Positions 45,001 through 55,203 of a stretch of DNA of 64,000 bases are shown piece by piece (the stretch's first letter is position 1; each line of letters starts with the position of its first letter). The notes beneath the pieces are model-generated. The model saw nothing but the letters and a program-made list of their open reading frames with translations, made no database searches and was not told where the DNA came from. The stretch is taken from positions 620,001 to 684,000 of the forward strand of contig BDSL01000030.1 of NCBI GenBank assembly GCA_003116995.1, read 5' to 3'. The position numbers and the translations under genes are program-made. This stretch comes from Yamagishiella unicocca (lineage: Eukaryota; Chlorophyta; Chlorophyceae; Chlamydomonadales; Volvocaceae).

Positions 45001-48000
45001 CCGCCGGATATGGCCGACGGGGTACGGCGCGAGGTAGTACGGCTGGACGCGCGGAGGAGCGAATGGGTTGCGAAAGTTTGGGGATGTATTAGTCATAAAA
45101 CTGTTAAGGCTGTTGGGAGAGTATGTGGGTTGGGATGCAGGAGGGGGGCAGTGTGCGGTCCGTGGGAGACGGATCCCCACGACACTGCGTACCCGGCTCA
45201 GCACCACCGCAGTGTGGCAGCGAGCGGGTGGGGGTGGGCCACGGCTGCCACAATGCTGCGTAATGTGGGGGCCCTAGTGTGTGCCCGGAGTCCGTGGGTG
45301 TAGGAAAGCAGTAGCAGAAAAACGGAGAAGGTGGGAGTGCAGTGAGACGAGGCATCGGTCGATTAATCGCGAGTACGAGTACGAGTACGGCCAGGGTCAG
45401 AGGGGCTGCTACACGCGGGGGGGAGGGGTGTGAGGGGAAGGGGTATGAGGGGAAACCCGTGAGTGGGCGTTGGAAAGTGAAACCGATTAGGAGGCGTTTG
45501 CAGGACGGGGGGGAAGAGGCCGGAGGAGGCCGGGACGACACACGACATTTCCACCTCGCGCCGGAGCAGCGAGAGCCGACAGCAATGAGCGATTATCCCC
45601 GATGGCCACATCTCAATGTTTCGACAGCTTTCCCCCGCCGTTCATGGTAACCATCTGCCGCCCTGCGCACCTCCACACCCACCAACCCCCACCAACCCCC
45701 ATCAATACCCACCAACCCCCATCAATACCCACCAACGCCCACCAACCCCCATCAATACCCACCAACCCCCACCAACCCCCATCAATGCCCACCAATCCCC
45801 ATCAATACCCAGCAATACCCACCAACCCCCATCAATACCCAGCAATACCCACCAACCCCCATCAATACCCACCAACGCCCACCAACCCCCATTAATACCC
45901 ACCAACCCCCACCAACCCCCATCAATACCCACCAACCCCCATCAATACCCAGCAACCCCCACCAACCCCCATCAATACCCATCAATACCCACCAACCCCC
46001 ATCAATACCCACCAACCCCCACCAACCCCCATCAATACCCACCAACCCCCACCAACGCCCACCAACCCCCACCACCGCAGGGCAAGCTGATGCTGGTCCG
46101 CGAGCTGGTTCGTGCGCTGGACCGACTGGGTCTGGGCCTGGGGGCCAACGGCCGGCCCGGCCTCATCTCCATCCTCCTCAACCGGTGAGCTCCTAGAGGC
46201 GGTTGGGGGATTGCGAGGGAAGCCGGTGGGTCGGCACTGACTAGGACAGCGAGGCCAGGAGGGTCGGAGGGCCCTCGGGGCGCCCTAGCCCCAACCCCCC
46301 GCGGTCTCGCGGCTGCTGCAGCACCGTCAGCGGCACCTCCGACCCGCCTGGCCACTTGGCACACACGCGCCCCTGGCTGGATGCCGCCCGGACGCCAGGC
46401 CGGTGCACTGGACGCCGCCGTCGCAACCCATGCCCGCCACCTCAACATCGTCCTGACACCCCCCACATGCCGCCTGCGCACCCTACCCTGGGTTTGTCAT
46501 CGGCCGCCGTGGATTCGCGGATCATCGCGGATCATCGCGGATTCGACCCCCCCCCCCGGGCGCTATTATCATGAACGCTACGTCATGTACCCGATCTTTC
46601 TCTCTCCCCCTCCCTCCCGCCCTGGGGCGCCTTGTCCGCAGGTACCTGTTCCCGGAGGCCCAGCCGCTGTGGCAGCCTGCCGCCTCGCACCCCGCGATGG
46701 AGGAGGCGCTGCAGCACGTGGCCCAGGACCCCGCTGTGCGGCGGGAGGCGCTGCAGCTAGTGCAGTTCCTCATGACGGGCTGCCCCAGCAACCTGGAGCA
46801 GGGCTTCAGGGACCTGTCGCGGCTGCACTACGACAACGGCCTGAGGGCGATGGACCGCAAGTGGGTGGTGGGGGGGGGGTTATAAGAGGATCCGTGTCCG
46901 GACCGCTGCTTTCTGCCGCCTGCCGCCTGCTTCCTGCCGCCGGCCCCGGGCCCCTCATGTCGTGCCTGCACCCGACCCCACCCCACCCCAACCAACCGCA
47001 CCCCACCGCACCCCACCCCATCTGCACCTTCCTCGCAGGTTCGACATCGCCGGCGAGGGCGTCCGCGCCGACGACTGCTACGTGGGTCTTCGCAACGGCG
47101 GCGCCACCTGCTACATGAACAGCGTCATGCAGCAGCTGTTCATGCAGCCGCGCATCCGGGAGCTGGTGCTGCAGGCCGGTGCGGTGGACCCGGAGGAGCA
47201 GCACGACAGCGTCTTCCACCAGCTGCAGGTGGGCAGGGAGGGAGGGGACCGGAGAGGGGGAGGTGGGCAGGGGAGGAGAGGAAGGGCAGGGGAGGAGGGG
47301 GAGGGCGGGGGAGGAGGGGGAGGGCAGGGTTAGGCAGGGCAGGAGGGGGAGGGAGGGGGAGGGTTCTGGGCCCCCAAGCTGACCACGCCAATCGGAAAAC
47401 GGGAGATGGGAGCTGGTGAGGGGATCAGGGTGCGCTACCCCCCCACACGCCTATGTGCCAGGGTCGTTATCATCCCGCACCTGGATTAAGGACGCAGCTC
47501 TTGACTCGGACCGACCCGACCCTCGTACACGGCGTTTCCTTGCAACGCCCCCCTCCCCCGGGGCCGTAAAACAGCTGTCCTAAAGACGGTTTTTCCTTTC
47601 GTACATGGGTCTTCCTTGCACCCACCCCCGGCCATAACCGCCCCTTGCTCCCCCCCCCTTTCCCCAGGTCATGTTCGCCCAGCTGCGTCTGGGCCGCGCC
47701 AGCTGCTTCCACCCCCGCGGCTTCTGGCACGCCTTCAAGGACTACGACGGCCAGCCTATAGACGTGCGCGAGCACCAGGACGCGTACGAGTTCTTCACCC
47801 GCCTGCAGGTGCGGCGGCAGGGACGCGGGGGGCACACGGGGTGAAGGCGGCGCGGGCCCAAGGGGAGGGGCGAGGGGGAACAGGGCAGAGGACCTGGGCC
47901 TCTGTGTCGCTCCGTTTCCGCCCATCTCCTAACTTCGCGGCCGGCTTTCCGTCGTCGGCCATGCTCCGCGGTCACGTTGGCGGTGTGAGGGGCCCCACGG

Positions 48001-51000
48001 GCCCCAGAGTGGTACCCTGCAGCCCCCCTCCCTCAGTTACTTCACCCCCTGCCCTCGCGCGGGTTTCCTCTCTTCCTCTCTTCCCACCCCGCAGGACTCT
48101 GTCGATTCGTACCTCCGCTCCACCGGCCAGACCCCCGCCATGCAGGCGGTCATGGGCGGCAAGTTCGCGGCCCAGATCATCTGCAAGGACGTCAACTACA
48201 GGTGCGAGGGCGGGGGGAGGCATAGAAACAGTTCACGCGACAAGGACAGGGTCGTTGGCGCATGGGGGCGGGGGCGGTGCAAAGCGGCAGCCCACAGGCC
48301 TGGACCCCTCCCCCCCTCCCGTGACTCCCGCCGCCTGCTGCCCCTGGTGGCCCACAGCGTGGGTGCATCTCTCGCCCCCCGACACCACCATGCCAACCAC
48401 CGCTACAATCCCCAACGTCTTCTCCTAGTTCGCGACCGATTACCCGGACAGGAACCCATTGACCAGGCCAGCAACCCACTGACCAGGCGCCGTCTCCGTC
48501 CCCGCCCCCTCTCCGCCCCGGTGCGGCTGCCCCACTACCAGGAGCGAGCGTGAGGAGGAGTTCTACCAGATCAGCGTGGAGGTCAAGGGCTTCAACAGCC
48601 TGGAGAAGAGCTTGGAGGGGTACGTGGCGGGGGAGCTGATGGAGGGGGACAACAGCTACTACTGCGAGGAGCTGGGCGCCCGGGTGGCGGCGGTGCGGCG
48701 GACGGTCATCAAGGAGCTGCCGCAGACGCTGGTGGTGCACCTGAAGCGGTTCGAGTACGACCACCTGAACATGACGCGGTGAGCGGGGCCTTGGAGGGGG
48801 GCGGTGGAGGGTGTTTGGGGAGGGATGGGCAGAGGCAATGTGTGTGGAGGGGGGAAGGTGGAGGGGGGGAGTTGGAGGGGGAGGTGTAAGGACTCGGTTA
48901 TACGATGTGTGCAGTGTAGCTTGCGCATAGTCGTCGGTGGAGGGTAGGGGGAGCAAGGGAGTGGGGGCGCTGGCGGGCTGCAGGGAGGGGGGGGCTGCAT
49001 GGTCGGCGGACGAAATGCGGCCCGGGTTGCAAGTGCTGGCGGCGTGATGATGCGTGGGTCGGTTGCATGTTGGGTCGTTCCGTGTTGGGGCGGCGGGGCA
49101 GCGGGTGTTGGCCGTACGAGGCAGAGTGTCGGATGCGTGCTAGGGTGGGGCGGGAGGGAGGGGGCTCTCCTCCACGCCACGCAAGTCGAACGATGGCTGT
49201 TCTGGTCCTGGATCCACCTCGGATCCCAAAACCGCCTTCACGCAACCGCCAGGCGCCATGCGCCTTTTTCGCGGCCTTTTTCGCTGCAACCGCAATTTCG
49301 CGGCCTTTTTCGCTGCAGTCGCAACGCTCCATGTGGATGCTACCTCCTGAATGCCTCCTTCCTTCCGACCCGTGGCTCGCAGATACAAGCTTCGCGACCG
49401 CTTCGAGTTTCCGGTGGTTCTCGACATGTTCAAGTACACGGCGGACGGGCTGGCGGCGCTCGAATCCACCAGCTCCACACCCGCCGCCGCAGCCGGCGGC
49501 ACGGCGGCGGCGGGAGCGGCGGCTGGCGACGGCGGCGGCGCCGACGGCGCCCGACCTCGGAACTTCTATTTGTACGAACTCAAGGGCATTGTCGTACACA
49601 GTGGGACGGCCTTCGCGGGGCACTACTACTCCTTCGTCAAGGAGCGGCCCCGGCTGGGGGATGACGGGCAGGTGAGGCACCCGGGGGCGCGGTCCTTGCG
49701 GCGGGGAACCCGGCGGCCTGGCGGCGGACGGGGGGCCCCAGGCGTCGCAGGACGACGGAAGAGGGGTGGGAGTGCGGGTGGGGAGGGTGAGACTCGCACA
49801 GCAGTAGGGTGTAGGGAGCACGTGGCGTAAGGCAAGCCGCGCAGTCATGACTTCAAAAAGGCACCAGAACAGCTGGAGGAGAGCAGTCGCCCAAGTGCAA
49901 GGGTCTGCACGTTGGCAGAAGTGGTACCGACCCAGAGCGCTATGCTGCCCCACACCGTCAGCTCGCACGGGGGCGGCAAAAGGGGCTGGCAACACGCGCG
50001 CGGGCCAAAGCACGCACCTGCTGTTCCCCTCCCGCGCCCCCGCCCGCCCCCCTCCCCTTCACCAGCTCCTGACCTACCCCGCGCCCCCGCCCACTCCCCT
50101 CTTCCCCGCCAGGTGACTGACGGCAGCTGGTACCGCTTCGACGACAAGGTGGTCACTCCCTGGAGCATACAGGACCTGGAGGCCGACTGCTTCGGAGGCA
50201 GGCCGGTCACTGGCAGCGGTGCCGGCGGCCGCGCTGACTCGGAGCGCCCCTACAGCGCCTACATGCTCTTCTACGAGCGACGCGACTCGGCGTCGTACGA
50301 CAGACCCGTCGTCGACAGGCGTGCCGTACCGCGTGACTTTGTGCTGGCCGCCGCGGCGGCGGCGGGGCCCCGGGAGGGGCCTCGGGCCTGTGTGGAGCCG
50401 CGCCCGCAGCAGCAGCAGCAGGAGGGCGGGGCGGCGGCGGAGCGACCAGGGGCTTCGGCGCGTGCGCCGGCGGTGGACGATATGGAGACGGACGGCCCAC
50501 AGCAGCAGCAGCAGCCGGAGGTGGGGCCGGCGCGGCCCCCCGAGTCGCCCGCGATCACGACACCGTACGGCATGCCCGTGCTGCTGTACCAAAGCGTCCT
50601 GCGCGAGAACCTGCAGCTCATGCACAAGCTGCATGTGCTCAACCGGGAGTACTTCGCATTTGTGCGGCAGGTGGGGAGGAGGCGGGCTGGGGGTGGCTGG
50701 GTTGGTGGTGACGTGTGGGCTGGGGGGGTGACAGGGGGTGACGTGTGGGCTGGGGTGGCTGGCGGTGTGCGTGCGGGTGGAGGGTGGTGGAGAGTCAGGA
50801 GGCTGACGTGGCGTGACGTGTGGCGCACAGCCTCCCTCCTGAAGGCGTGGCATAAAAACCGGTTACACGACATGGGATAGGACAGCCCCCTCCTGAGAGG
50901 GGGGGGGGATATCCTTACAGCTGCTTGGCGCCGGTCGAGGCAGCAACCCGAGTACCCGATCTTCGCACCCTTGGAGTTCGTAGGCAAGAGTACGACGTAG

Positions 51001-53166
51001 TCCCCCGTCTTACATGTCACACAACATACCCGCTACCGCAATGGGTTGCCGACGCTGCTCTCCTCTCCCCCCCCGCAGGTGGTGGAGGTCACCTGGGAAA
51101 CGGTCCTGGCGGGACGCAAGACCCGTCGGCGCGACCACCACCACGGCGGCGGAGGCGGCGGAGGCGGCGGAGCCAGCAGCAACGTCCCCGCGCCCATGTC
51201 CCCAGCGGCCACCACCACCACCACCACCGGGCCCGGCGGCGCCGCCGCGCCCGCCTCCGTCGCCTCCGGCGGCACCGAGTCCTCCTCCGCGCCCTCTCAG
51301 CGCAACGAGGAGCTCGACGAGACGGTCCTGCTGTCCGCCCGCCTGGCCGCCGCCTTCCTGCTCAACGTGTACATCCCGGCGCCCCAGGCGCTGCGCACCG
51401 ACCTGGCGGCCTGGCGCGACATGCTGCGGCACATGCTGCAGGCCTCCCCGCGCGCCTGCGTGGACCTACTGCGCCTCGTCTCCTCATCCCAGCTGGTGCA
51501 GAACTTCTACTTCGTCCGCTCCGGACAGGACGGCATCTGGCTGGTGGAGCTCGTCTCCTACGCCCTACAAGCCGCAGGGCGCGCCGCCGCCGCGGCAGCG
51601 GCGGCGGCGCCGCCGAGCAGCAGCCCCGCCGGCGGCGGCGCCGGCGGCGGCGGCTCCGCCGCCGCCGCCGGCGACGAGCTGGCGGCGCAGCAGCAGCAGC
51701 TTCAGGCCGCCGCGCAGGGCCTGACGGCGGTGCTGTGCGAGCTGGCGTTCGGGGTGTTGCACGACCAGCAGCGGAGCGACCCGCAGCATCTGCCGCTGTG
51801 TCGTGCGCTGGCGGCGCTGGCGTCGGCGGACACCGGCTCGGCGTACCTGATCCTCACCACCCACCTCAACGACGCCTTCGCGCTTCCCGGCTTCCTGCTG
51901 ACCGAAATGAGCGCCAACACGGACGCCGACATGCTGCCCGACCTCTCCGCCGCTCTGGGGCTGATCCACGCAATCATGCAGTACTGCTCCCACACCTCTC
52001 CGGCAGCTCAGCCCGCCGGCGGCGGCGGCGGCGGTTACGTCGCGCGCATGCCCATCGCGGGCGGCGGCGGAGCCGCCGCTGCCGCCGCCGGCGCCGCGCG
52101 GCCGCAGCTGTACGACCTGACTGGCCAGCTGGACGAGCTGGTGAGCATGAACGACAACTGCGTGTTCGAGGCGGCGCTGGCGCACAGCGGCCTGCTGCAC
52201 CAGCAGCACGTGGTGGAGCTGCTGCACTTCCTCATGGCCGGCCACGGCGGCACCTCCATCCGCTTCCTCAACTCGCTCTTCGGCCGCCTCAACGACGCCG
52301 AGCACAGCGGCGGCGCCGTCATGGAGCTCCTGGACTCGCTGCCGGCAGCGCTGGACGTGCCCGACAGTCTGCGCCTCAACCGCTTCTTCGCGCTCATCTT
52401 CGGCAGCAGCCCGGGCCTGCGGTCCAGCCTGGCCCGCCTAGCGCACCAGGCGCTGCAGCGCCAGCAGACGCTCAGCTGGCTGGGCATGGTGGCCGCTGGC
52501 GCGGTGGCGTCCGTCTACACGGGCAGCGACGCGGCTCGCAGCGTGGTGCGATCCGCCCAGCAGCACCTGATGACGCCACTGGCCACGTCGATGATGACGC
52601 TGGCCAGGCAGCTGAACGAGTTTGCGCAGGCGCAGGCGGAGCGAGGTGCGGCCGCGGCGGCGCAGCAGGGCGGCGGCGGCGGCGGCGCCGGGTCGCGCGA
52701 CGCAGCGACGGCGGCGGCCGCCGCCGCGGCGCTGGCGGCTCGCGCGCGGCGAGTGAGCAGCCAGCTCAGCGTGTTGCTGCAGAACTGCCTGCCGGTGATC
52801 CAGGCGGTGCAGGAGCAGCAGCAACAGCGGCAGGCGGCGCAGGTGAGGGTGCAGGAGAGGGAGCAGGCGCCGGCGGCGGTTGTGCGGGTCGTGGCTGCGG
52901 GGGAGGAGTGCGACGGGGAGGAGCCGGTGCAGGGGGCGGTGAGGGTGGAGGAGGTGGAGGAGGTAGGCCCAGGGGAGGAGCCCGGTCGGGTGTACGAGAT
53001 GGGGGTCCGGCTGGGGGCGCCGCAGGAGCAGGCGGCGCCGCAGGTGCGGGTGTACGACGCTGACGTGGATGCGGATGTGGGTGGTGGCGGCGACGACGAC
53101 GACAATGCCGACGAAGTCATCCGGGAGGGGGAGGAGGAGGACGTGGCGGAGGTGGCTCCCAGATAG
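30031..53166 (+). CDS. Giant ubiquitin carboxyl-terminal hydrolase, USP9X/USP24/USP34 type
   Basis: Cysteine-protease deubiquitinase that removes ubiquitin from proteins. Exons: 30031-30239, 30277-30850, 31329-31394, 31828-31896, 32366-32518, 33612-33776, 34255-34338, 34678-34761, 35289-35474, 36042-36287, 36570-36983, 37356-37562, 37917-38031, 38244-38361, 38579-38753, 38987-39182, 39455-39630, 40174-40398, 40949-41303, 41629-41777, 42039-43108, 43501-43714, 44181-44321, 46081-46184, 46642-46860, 47039-47228, 47668-47808, 48095-48201, 48542-48778, 49383-49671, 50113-50670, 51079-53166; about 3,107 aa, in frame throughout. The N-terminal ~1,850 residues look helical-repeat-like with a ubiquitin-like segment (about 980-1045). 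The catalytic domain has a Cys box ([19 protein letters not shown], Cys about 1929), [18 protein letters not shown], a His box ([11 protein letters not shown], His about 2210) and WYRFDDKVV. Human USP9X and USP24 are about 2,550-2,620 aa. Ala/Gly-rich insertions (exon 21 and the last exon) explain the extra length. Intron 1 is only 37 bp and is the weakest join. Confidence 0.95.
32136..32290. repeat. ACC/CAC-rich tract in hydrolase intron 4
   Basis: About 150 bases of ACC and ATT/ACC trinucleotides without any AG. The tract would read as His/Thr-rich or Pro-rich peptide. The exon is placed after the first good acceptor downstream (CTGCAG ending at 32365), which restores phase. Confidence 0.85.
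32651..32712. repeat. GGGGCTT heptamer tandem repeat in hydrolase intron 5
   Basis: About eight copies of a GGGGCTT heptamer. G-run spacing is compatible with G-quadruplex formation in RNA or DNA; this is inference from sequence only. Confidence 0.9.
34529..34640. repeat. GGT/GGTGAT trinucleotide tract in hydrolase intron 7
   Basis: A GTG/GGT trinucleotide run lies just upstream of the acceptor at 34677, interrupted by a few ACG, ATG and AGT triplets. It is intronic and makes long Val frames that are not genes. Confidence 0.9.
34898..34934 (+). repeat. Dispersed intronic repeat family C, copy in hydrolase intron 8
   Basis: Shares the AATCCGCGAATCCACGGCCG core and the GACAAAACCAAGG flank with the RimM-intron copy at 24107-24143. 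Just upstream, 34853-34872 (GGTTCGAGGAACACCCGTG) is a family A copy. Confidence 0.85.
35870..36000. repeat. CTTCACTAACACCCC tandem repeat in hydrolase intron 9
   Basis: About eight to ten imperfect ~15-bp units built on TTCAYTAACACCCCC run up to the acceptor region of exon 10. The strand is C/T/A-rich and may substitute for a polypyrimidine tract. Confidence 0.8.
37003..37027 (+). repeat. Dispersed repeat family A at the 5' end of hydrolase intron 11
   Basis: GATTCGAGGGAGACCCGTGG occurs within 20-45 bases of the intron 11 donor (36984). The same core is found at 39677-39700, 44340-44362, 46209-46230, 56642-56660 and 60233-60250. Confidence 0.8.
38785..38890. repeat. CCAACCCGGCTCGT tandem repeat in hydrolase intron 15
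   Basis: Seven or so imperfect 10-16 bp units with a GTCCAACCCGSC core. Intronic and without coding function. Confidence 0.85.
39677..39720 (+). repeat. Dispersed repeat family A, extended copy in hydrolase intron 17
   Basis: TTCGAGGAAGACCCGTGGATG continues with CCAGAAAAACCCGTTTAAAA. The reverse complement of this whole 44-base block occurs at 40848-40892 in the next intron, so exon 18 is flanked by inverted copies. Confidence 0.85.
40752..40900 (-). repeat. Composite intronic element near the 3' end of hydrolase intron 18
   Basis: It starts with a hairpin-forming segment (GCCGCCAAAGGTC ... GACCTTCGGC) and continues through CAGTTCTCCACCATGCATCT and GAACTTCTA. It ends in a reverse family A copy (CATCCACGGGTTTCCCTCGA). 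The same order of blocks recurs at 44033-44155 near the 3' end of intron 22, so two introns of one gene share about 120-150 bases of homologous sequence. Confidence 0.85.
43776..43848. repeat. (GTG)n microsatellite in hydrolase intron 22
   Basis: About 24 GTG triplets, nearly perfect. Intronic. Confidence 0.97.
44033..44155 (-). repeat. Composite intronic element near the 3' end of hydrolase intron 22
   Basis: Homologous to 40752-40900: a hairpin (GCCGAAGGTCG ... CGACCTCCGGC), then AAGTTCTCCAGCGTGCATCT, then a reverse family A copy (GTACACGGGTTTTCCTTGC), just before the acceptor at 44180. A fragment of the same element in the other orientation lies in intron 21 at about 43199-43230. Confidence 0.85.
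45676..46076. repeat. 15-bp CCCACCAACCCCCAT-type minisatellite in hydrolase intron 23
   Basis: About 400 bases of 15-bp units alternating ACCCACCAACCCCCA and TCAATACCCACCAAC. It fills the 3' end of the 1.76-kb intron 23 up to the acceptor at 46080. One strand is nearly free of G and T, so it may serve as an extended acceptor context. It makes long false frames on both strands. Confidence 0.95.
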
Positions 53167-54070
53167 GAGAGTATCGGGTTCGGGTGCAGCGTTACTGGAC
53201 GTGACGGTGGGAGGGGAGGGGCCTCCGCTGCCGGCTGGAGGAGGTACAGAGGCGGTAGCGGCGGCTTGACTAACGTGAACAGGCAGGCAGGCACGGGAGG
53301 TGCAAGCAGGAGGTGACGGTGGAAGCGTTGCGAGCTAGGCGAGTGGCCCATCCAGAGGAGCGGGGGGAGGAGTTGAGGTGCCTGTACGGCAGACGTGCAA
53401 GTACGGTCCGTACGAAGGGCCGTGTCAGGGCACACCATACCGCGGAGCTGTCGATGTTATTGCACGTGTCGTGTTGCCCCCTGCTGCGCGCTTGAGGAGG
53501 CGGGGCTCCTTATCAGCAAGGGTCGTTGCGTCTAGGTATCTGTCGGTGTGTATAGTTGGTACAGGCGCAGGTGGCCCAGTGGTCCCCTCGGGGCGAACGA
53601 ACGGGGGGCATGCGAGGAGACCCATGGGTCGGCAGGGGGGGCGGAGGAATGCATGTGCGTACCGAGTGCACGGGCGGTTGGGGAGGATTGGGGGTGGCCC
53701 TGGGAGGCAGGTGCACTGGGATGGGATGGTGCGCTCAAGGCCCGAGGAAAGCACGCATGCCGGTTGGTCAAAGCCTGCCAAAAGAGAGGTATGGGCGGGA
53801 TGGATGGGCAGGTGGACGCATTGATCTAGCGCTGTAGTGGGGACTAGTGCATGGACCTGTAGGTGGCGGCCCTCGCGACCGGCCTGTAGTGCAGCCTGGA
53901 TAGATCTCGATCAGGATCTGGATCGTATCAAAGTAGAACTGTTTCAATGCCGTGCGTACTGCCCAACCGCGCTTCGGGACCGCCATTTGGTTCCCGCTTC
54001 CTGAACACCGCTACGCAGAGCATCGCGCAGAGCCATGCCCGCGAGATCGCGCAATCTGAATGGCGCCGCT

Positions 54071-54075
54071 TGTAA
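54071..54075 (+). terminator. Candidate polyadenylation signal (TGTAA) for the ubiquitin hydrolase
   Basis: The first TGTAA I can find on the + strand after the stop codon, 905 bases downstream. A 3' untranslated region of this length is plausible for this lineage, but the assignment is by motif only. Confidence 0.45.
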
Positions 54076-54579
54076 GATATGGTATTCTGCGGGCATTCTG
54101 CGGGCCAGCGGCTGGGTTCAGATGATGCGGCAGTGGCTGGGTGGGGCAGCCTGCATTCGCAGGCCGAGCCTTGGGCCGACGTGGCGGAAGAGGGACGGGC
54201 GCGAGGAAATGCCGTACCACCAGCTGGAGGGAGGCGTCGCCCGCCCCCCCAAGAATGCACACTGGCGACGCTGATCGCCCGTTGGTCATTGACCACACCA
54301 GCAAGCCAGCAAGACAAGCTACCGCCGCTAGGCAGGTCAGCGTCATGTAGCCGGGAGAGCACACCCCTCTGCAGGCGGCCCGCCACCACAAGCGCCGCAC
54401 TCCGCTCCGCAACCCCACTGCGTGCGCGACCCCACCCCTCGCACAGACACGCACACATCGCATGCTGGAGGATCCGCGCCCGCTCCGCCGCACGACGTGC
54501 ATCCTGTTCCGTCGGTGTTGGCACGCGGTGCCAAGGGACGTGGCAGGAGCCCCCCGTCGCCGCTCCAATACCGCACCAG

Positions 54580-54625
54580 CAGTCACCAGCAGTCACCAGC
54601 AGTCACCAGCAGTCACCAGCAGTCC
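54580..54625. repeat. AGTCACCAGC decamer tandem repeat
   Basis: About four and a half perfect 10-bp units in intergenic DNA. Confidence 0.9.
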
Positions 54626-55203
54626 ATAACGGCTCTACACACTCCGATCCGGAAAGCCTTTGCGGCTGCGGCGGGCTGGGTGCTGGGATTGCGCACAGGG
54701 CGCTGAGGCCAGCTTTCTTCTCCTGGGAAGACCCCAGGCGGTCGGTGTCCCTGTCGGGTCCTTCTGGGAAGGCCCCAGTCGGTTTCCATGTCGGCGTCAA
54801 AGCTGCCGCACCGAGTGTCAACAGCCTGCGTCCGTCGTGCACGGCCGATTGGGTCAAACACATCGGCGGTGTGTGCGCTTCGCCACCGTTGCTGGCTGCG
54901 GCGGTTAAGTTCGCCCGACCCTCATCACACCGCCCCAGCTGTCCCGCACAGCCGTCCAAGCGCTACAGGTAACATGCCGTCAGTCTCCGGTCGGGCTCCC
55001 CGAAGGATGAATCCGGCGACCCGCAGAGTCCTCAGTTGATCACCGGCAACGCCCTGTCGACGTCCCCGCCCTACCTGCCACCAGCCCCAGGTGCCGTACG
55101 GCTCCACGCCGGGACCAGCCCCTCGACCCCCGCCCTACGAGGTCTTTCTTCCGCACCACCACCGCCCCGGCGCTGCAGCCCCCCCTCGACAACCCCGCCG
55201 CGG

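Larger units (their letters stand above)
53167..55203. other. Convergent intergenic region: 3' ends of the hydrolase (+) and JMJD7 (-)
   Basis: About 2 kb between two stop codons facing each other, probably mostly 3' untranslated sequence. It holds a family A-like fragment near 53620-53640 and a short tandem repeat (54580-54625). No frame here matches a known protein. Confidence 0.55.

Noticed and set aside
50925..53063. A 712-codon Arg-rich frame overlapping the last hydrolase exon
   Set aside because: It is a shadow frame of the GC-rich exon 51079-53166, which continues the hydrolase in phase. It lacks any domain and its composition is that of a +1 frame of Ala/Gly-rich coding DNA.
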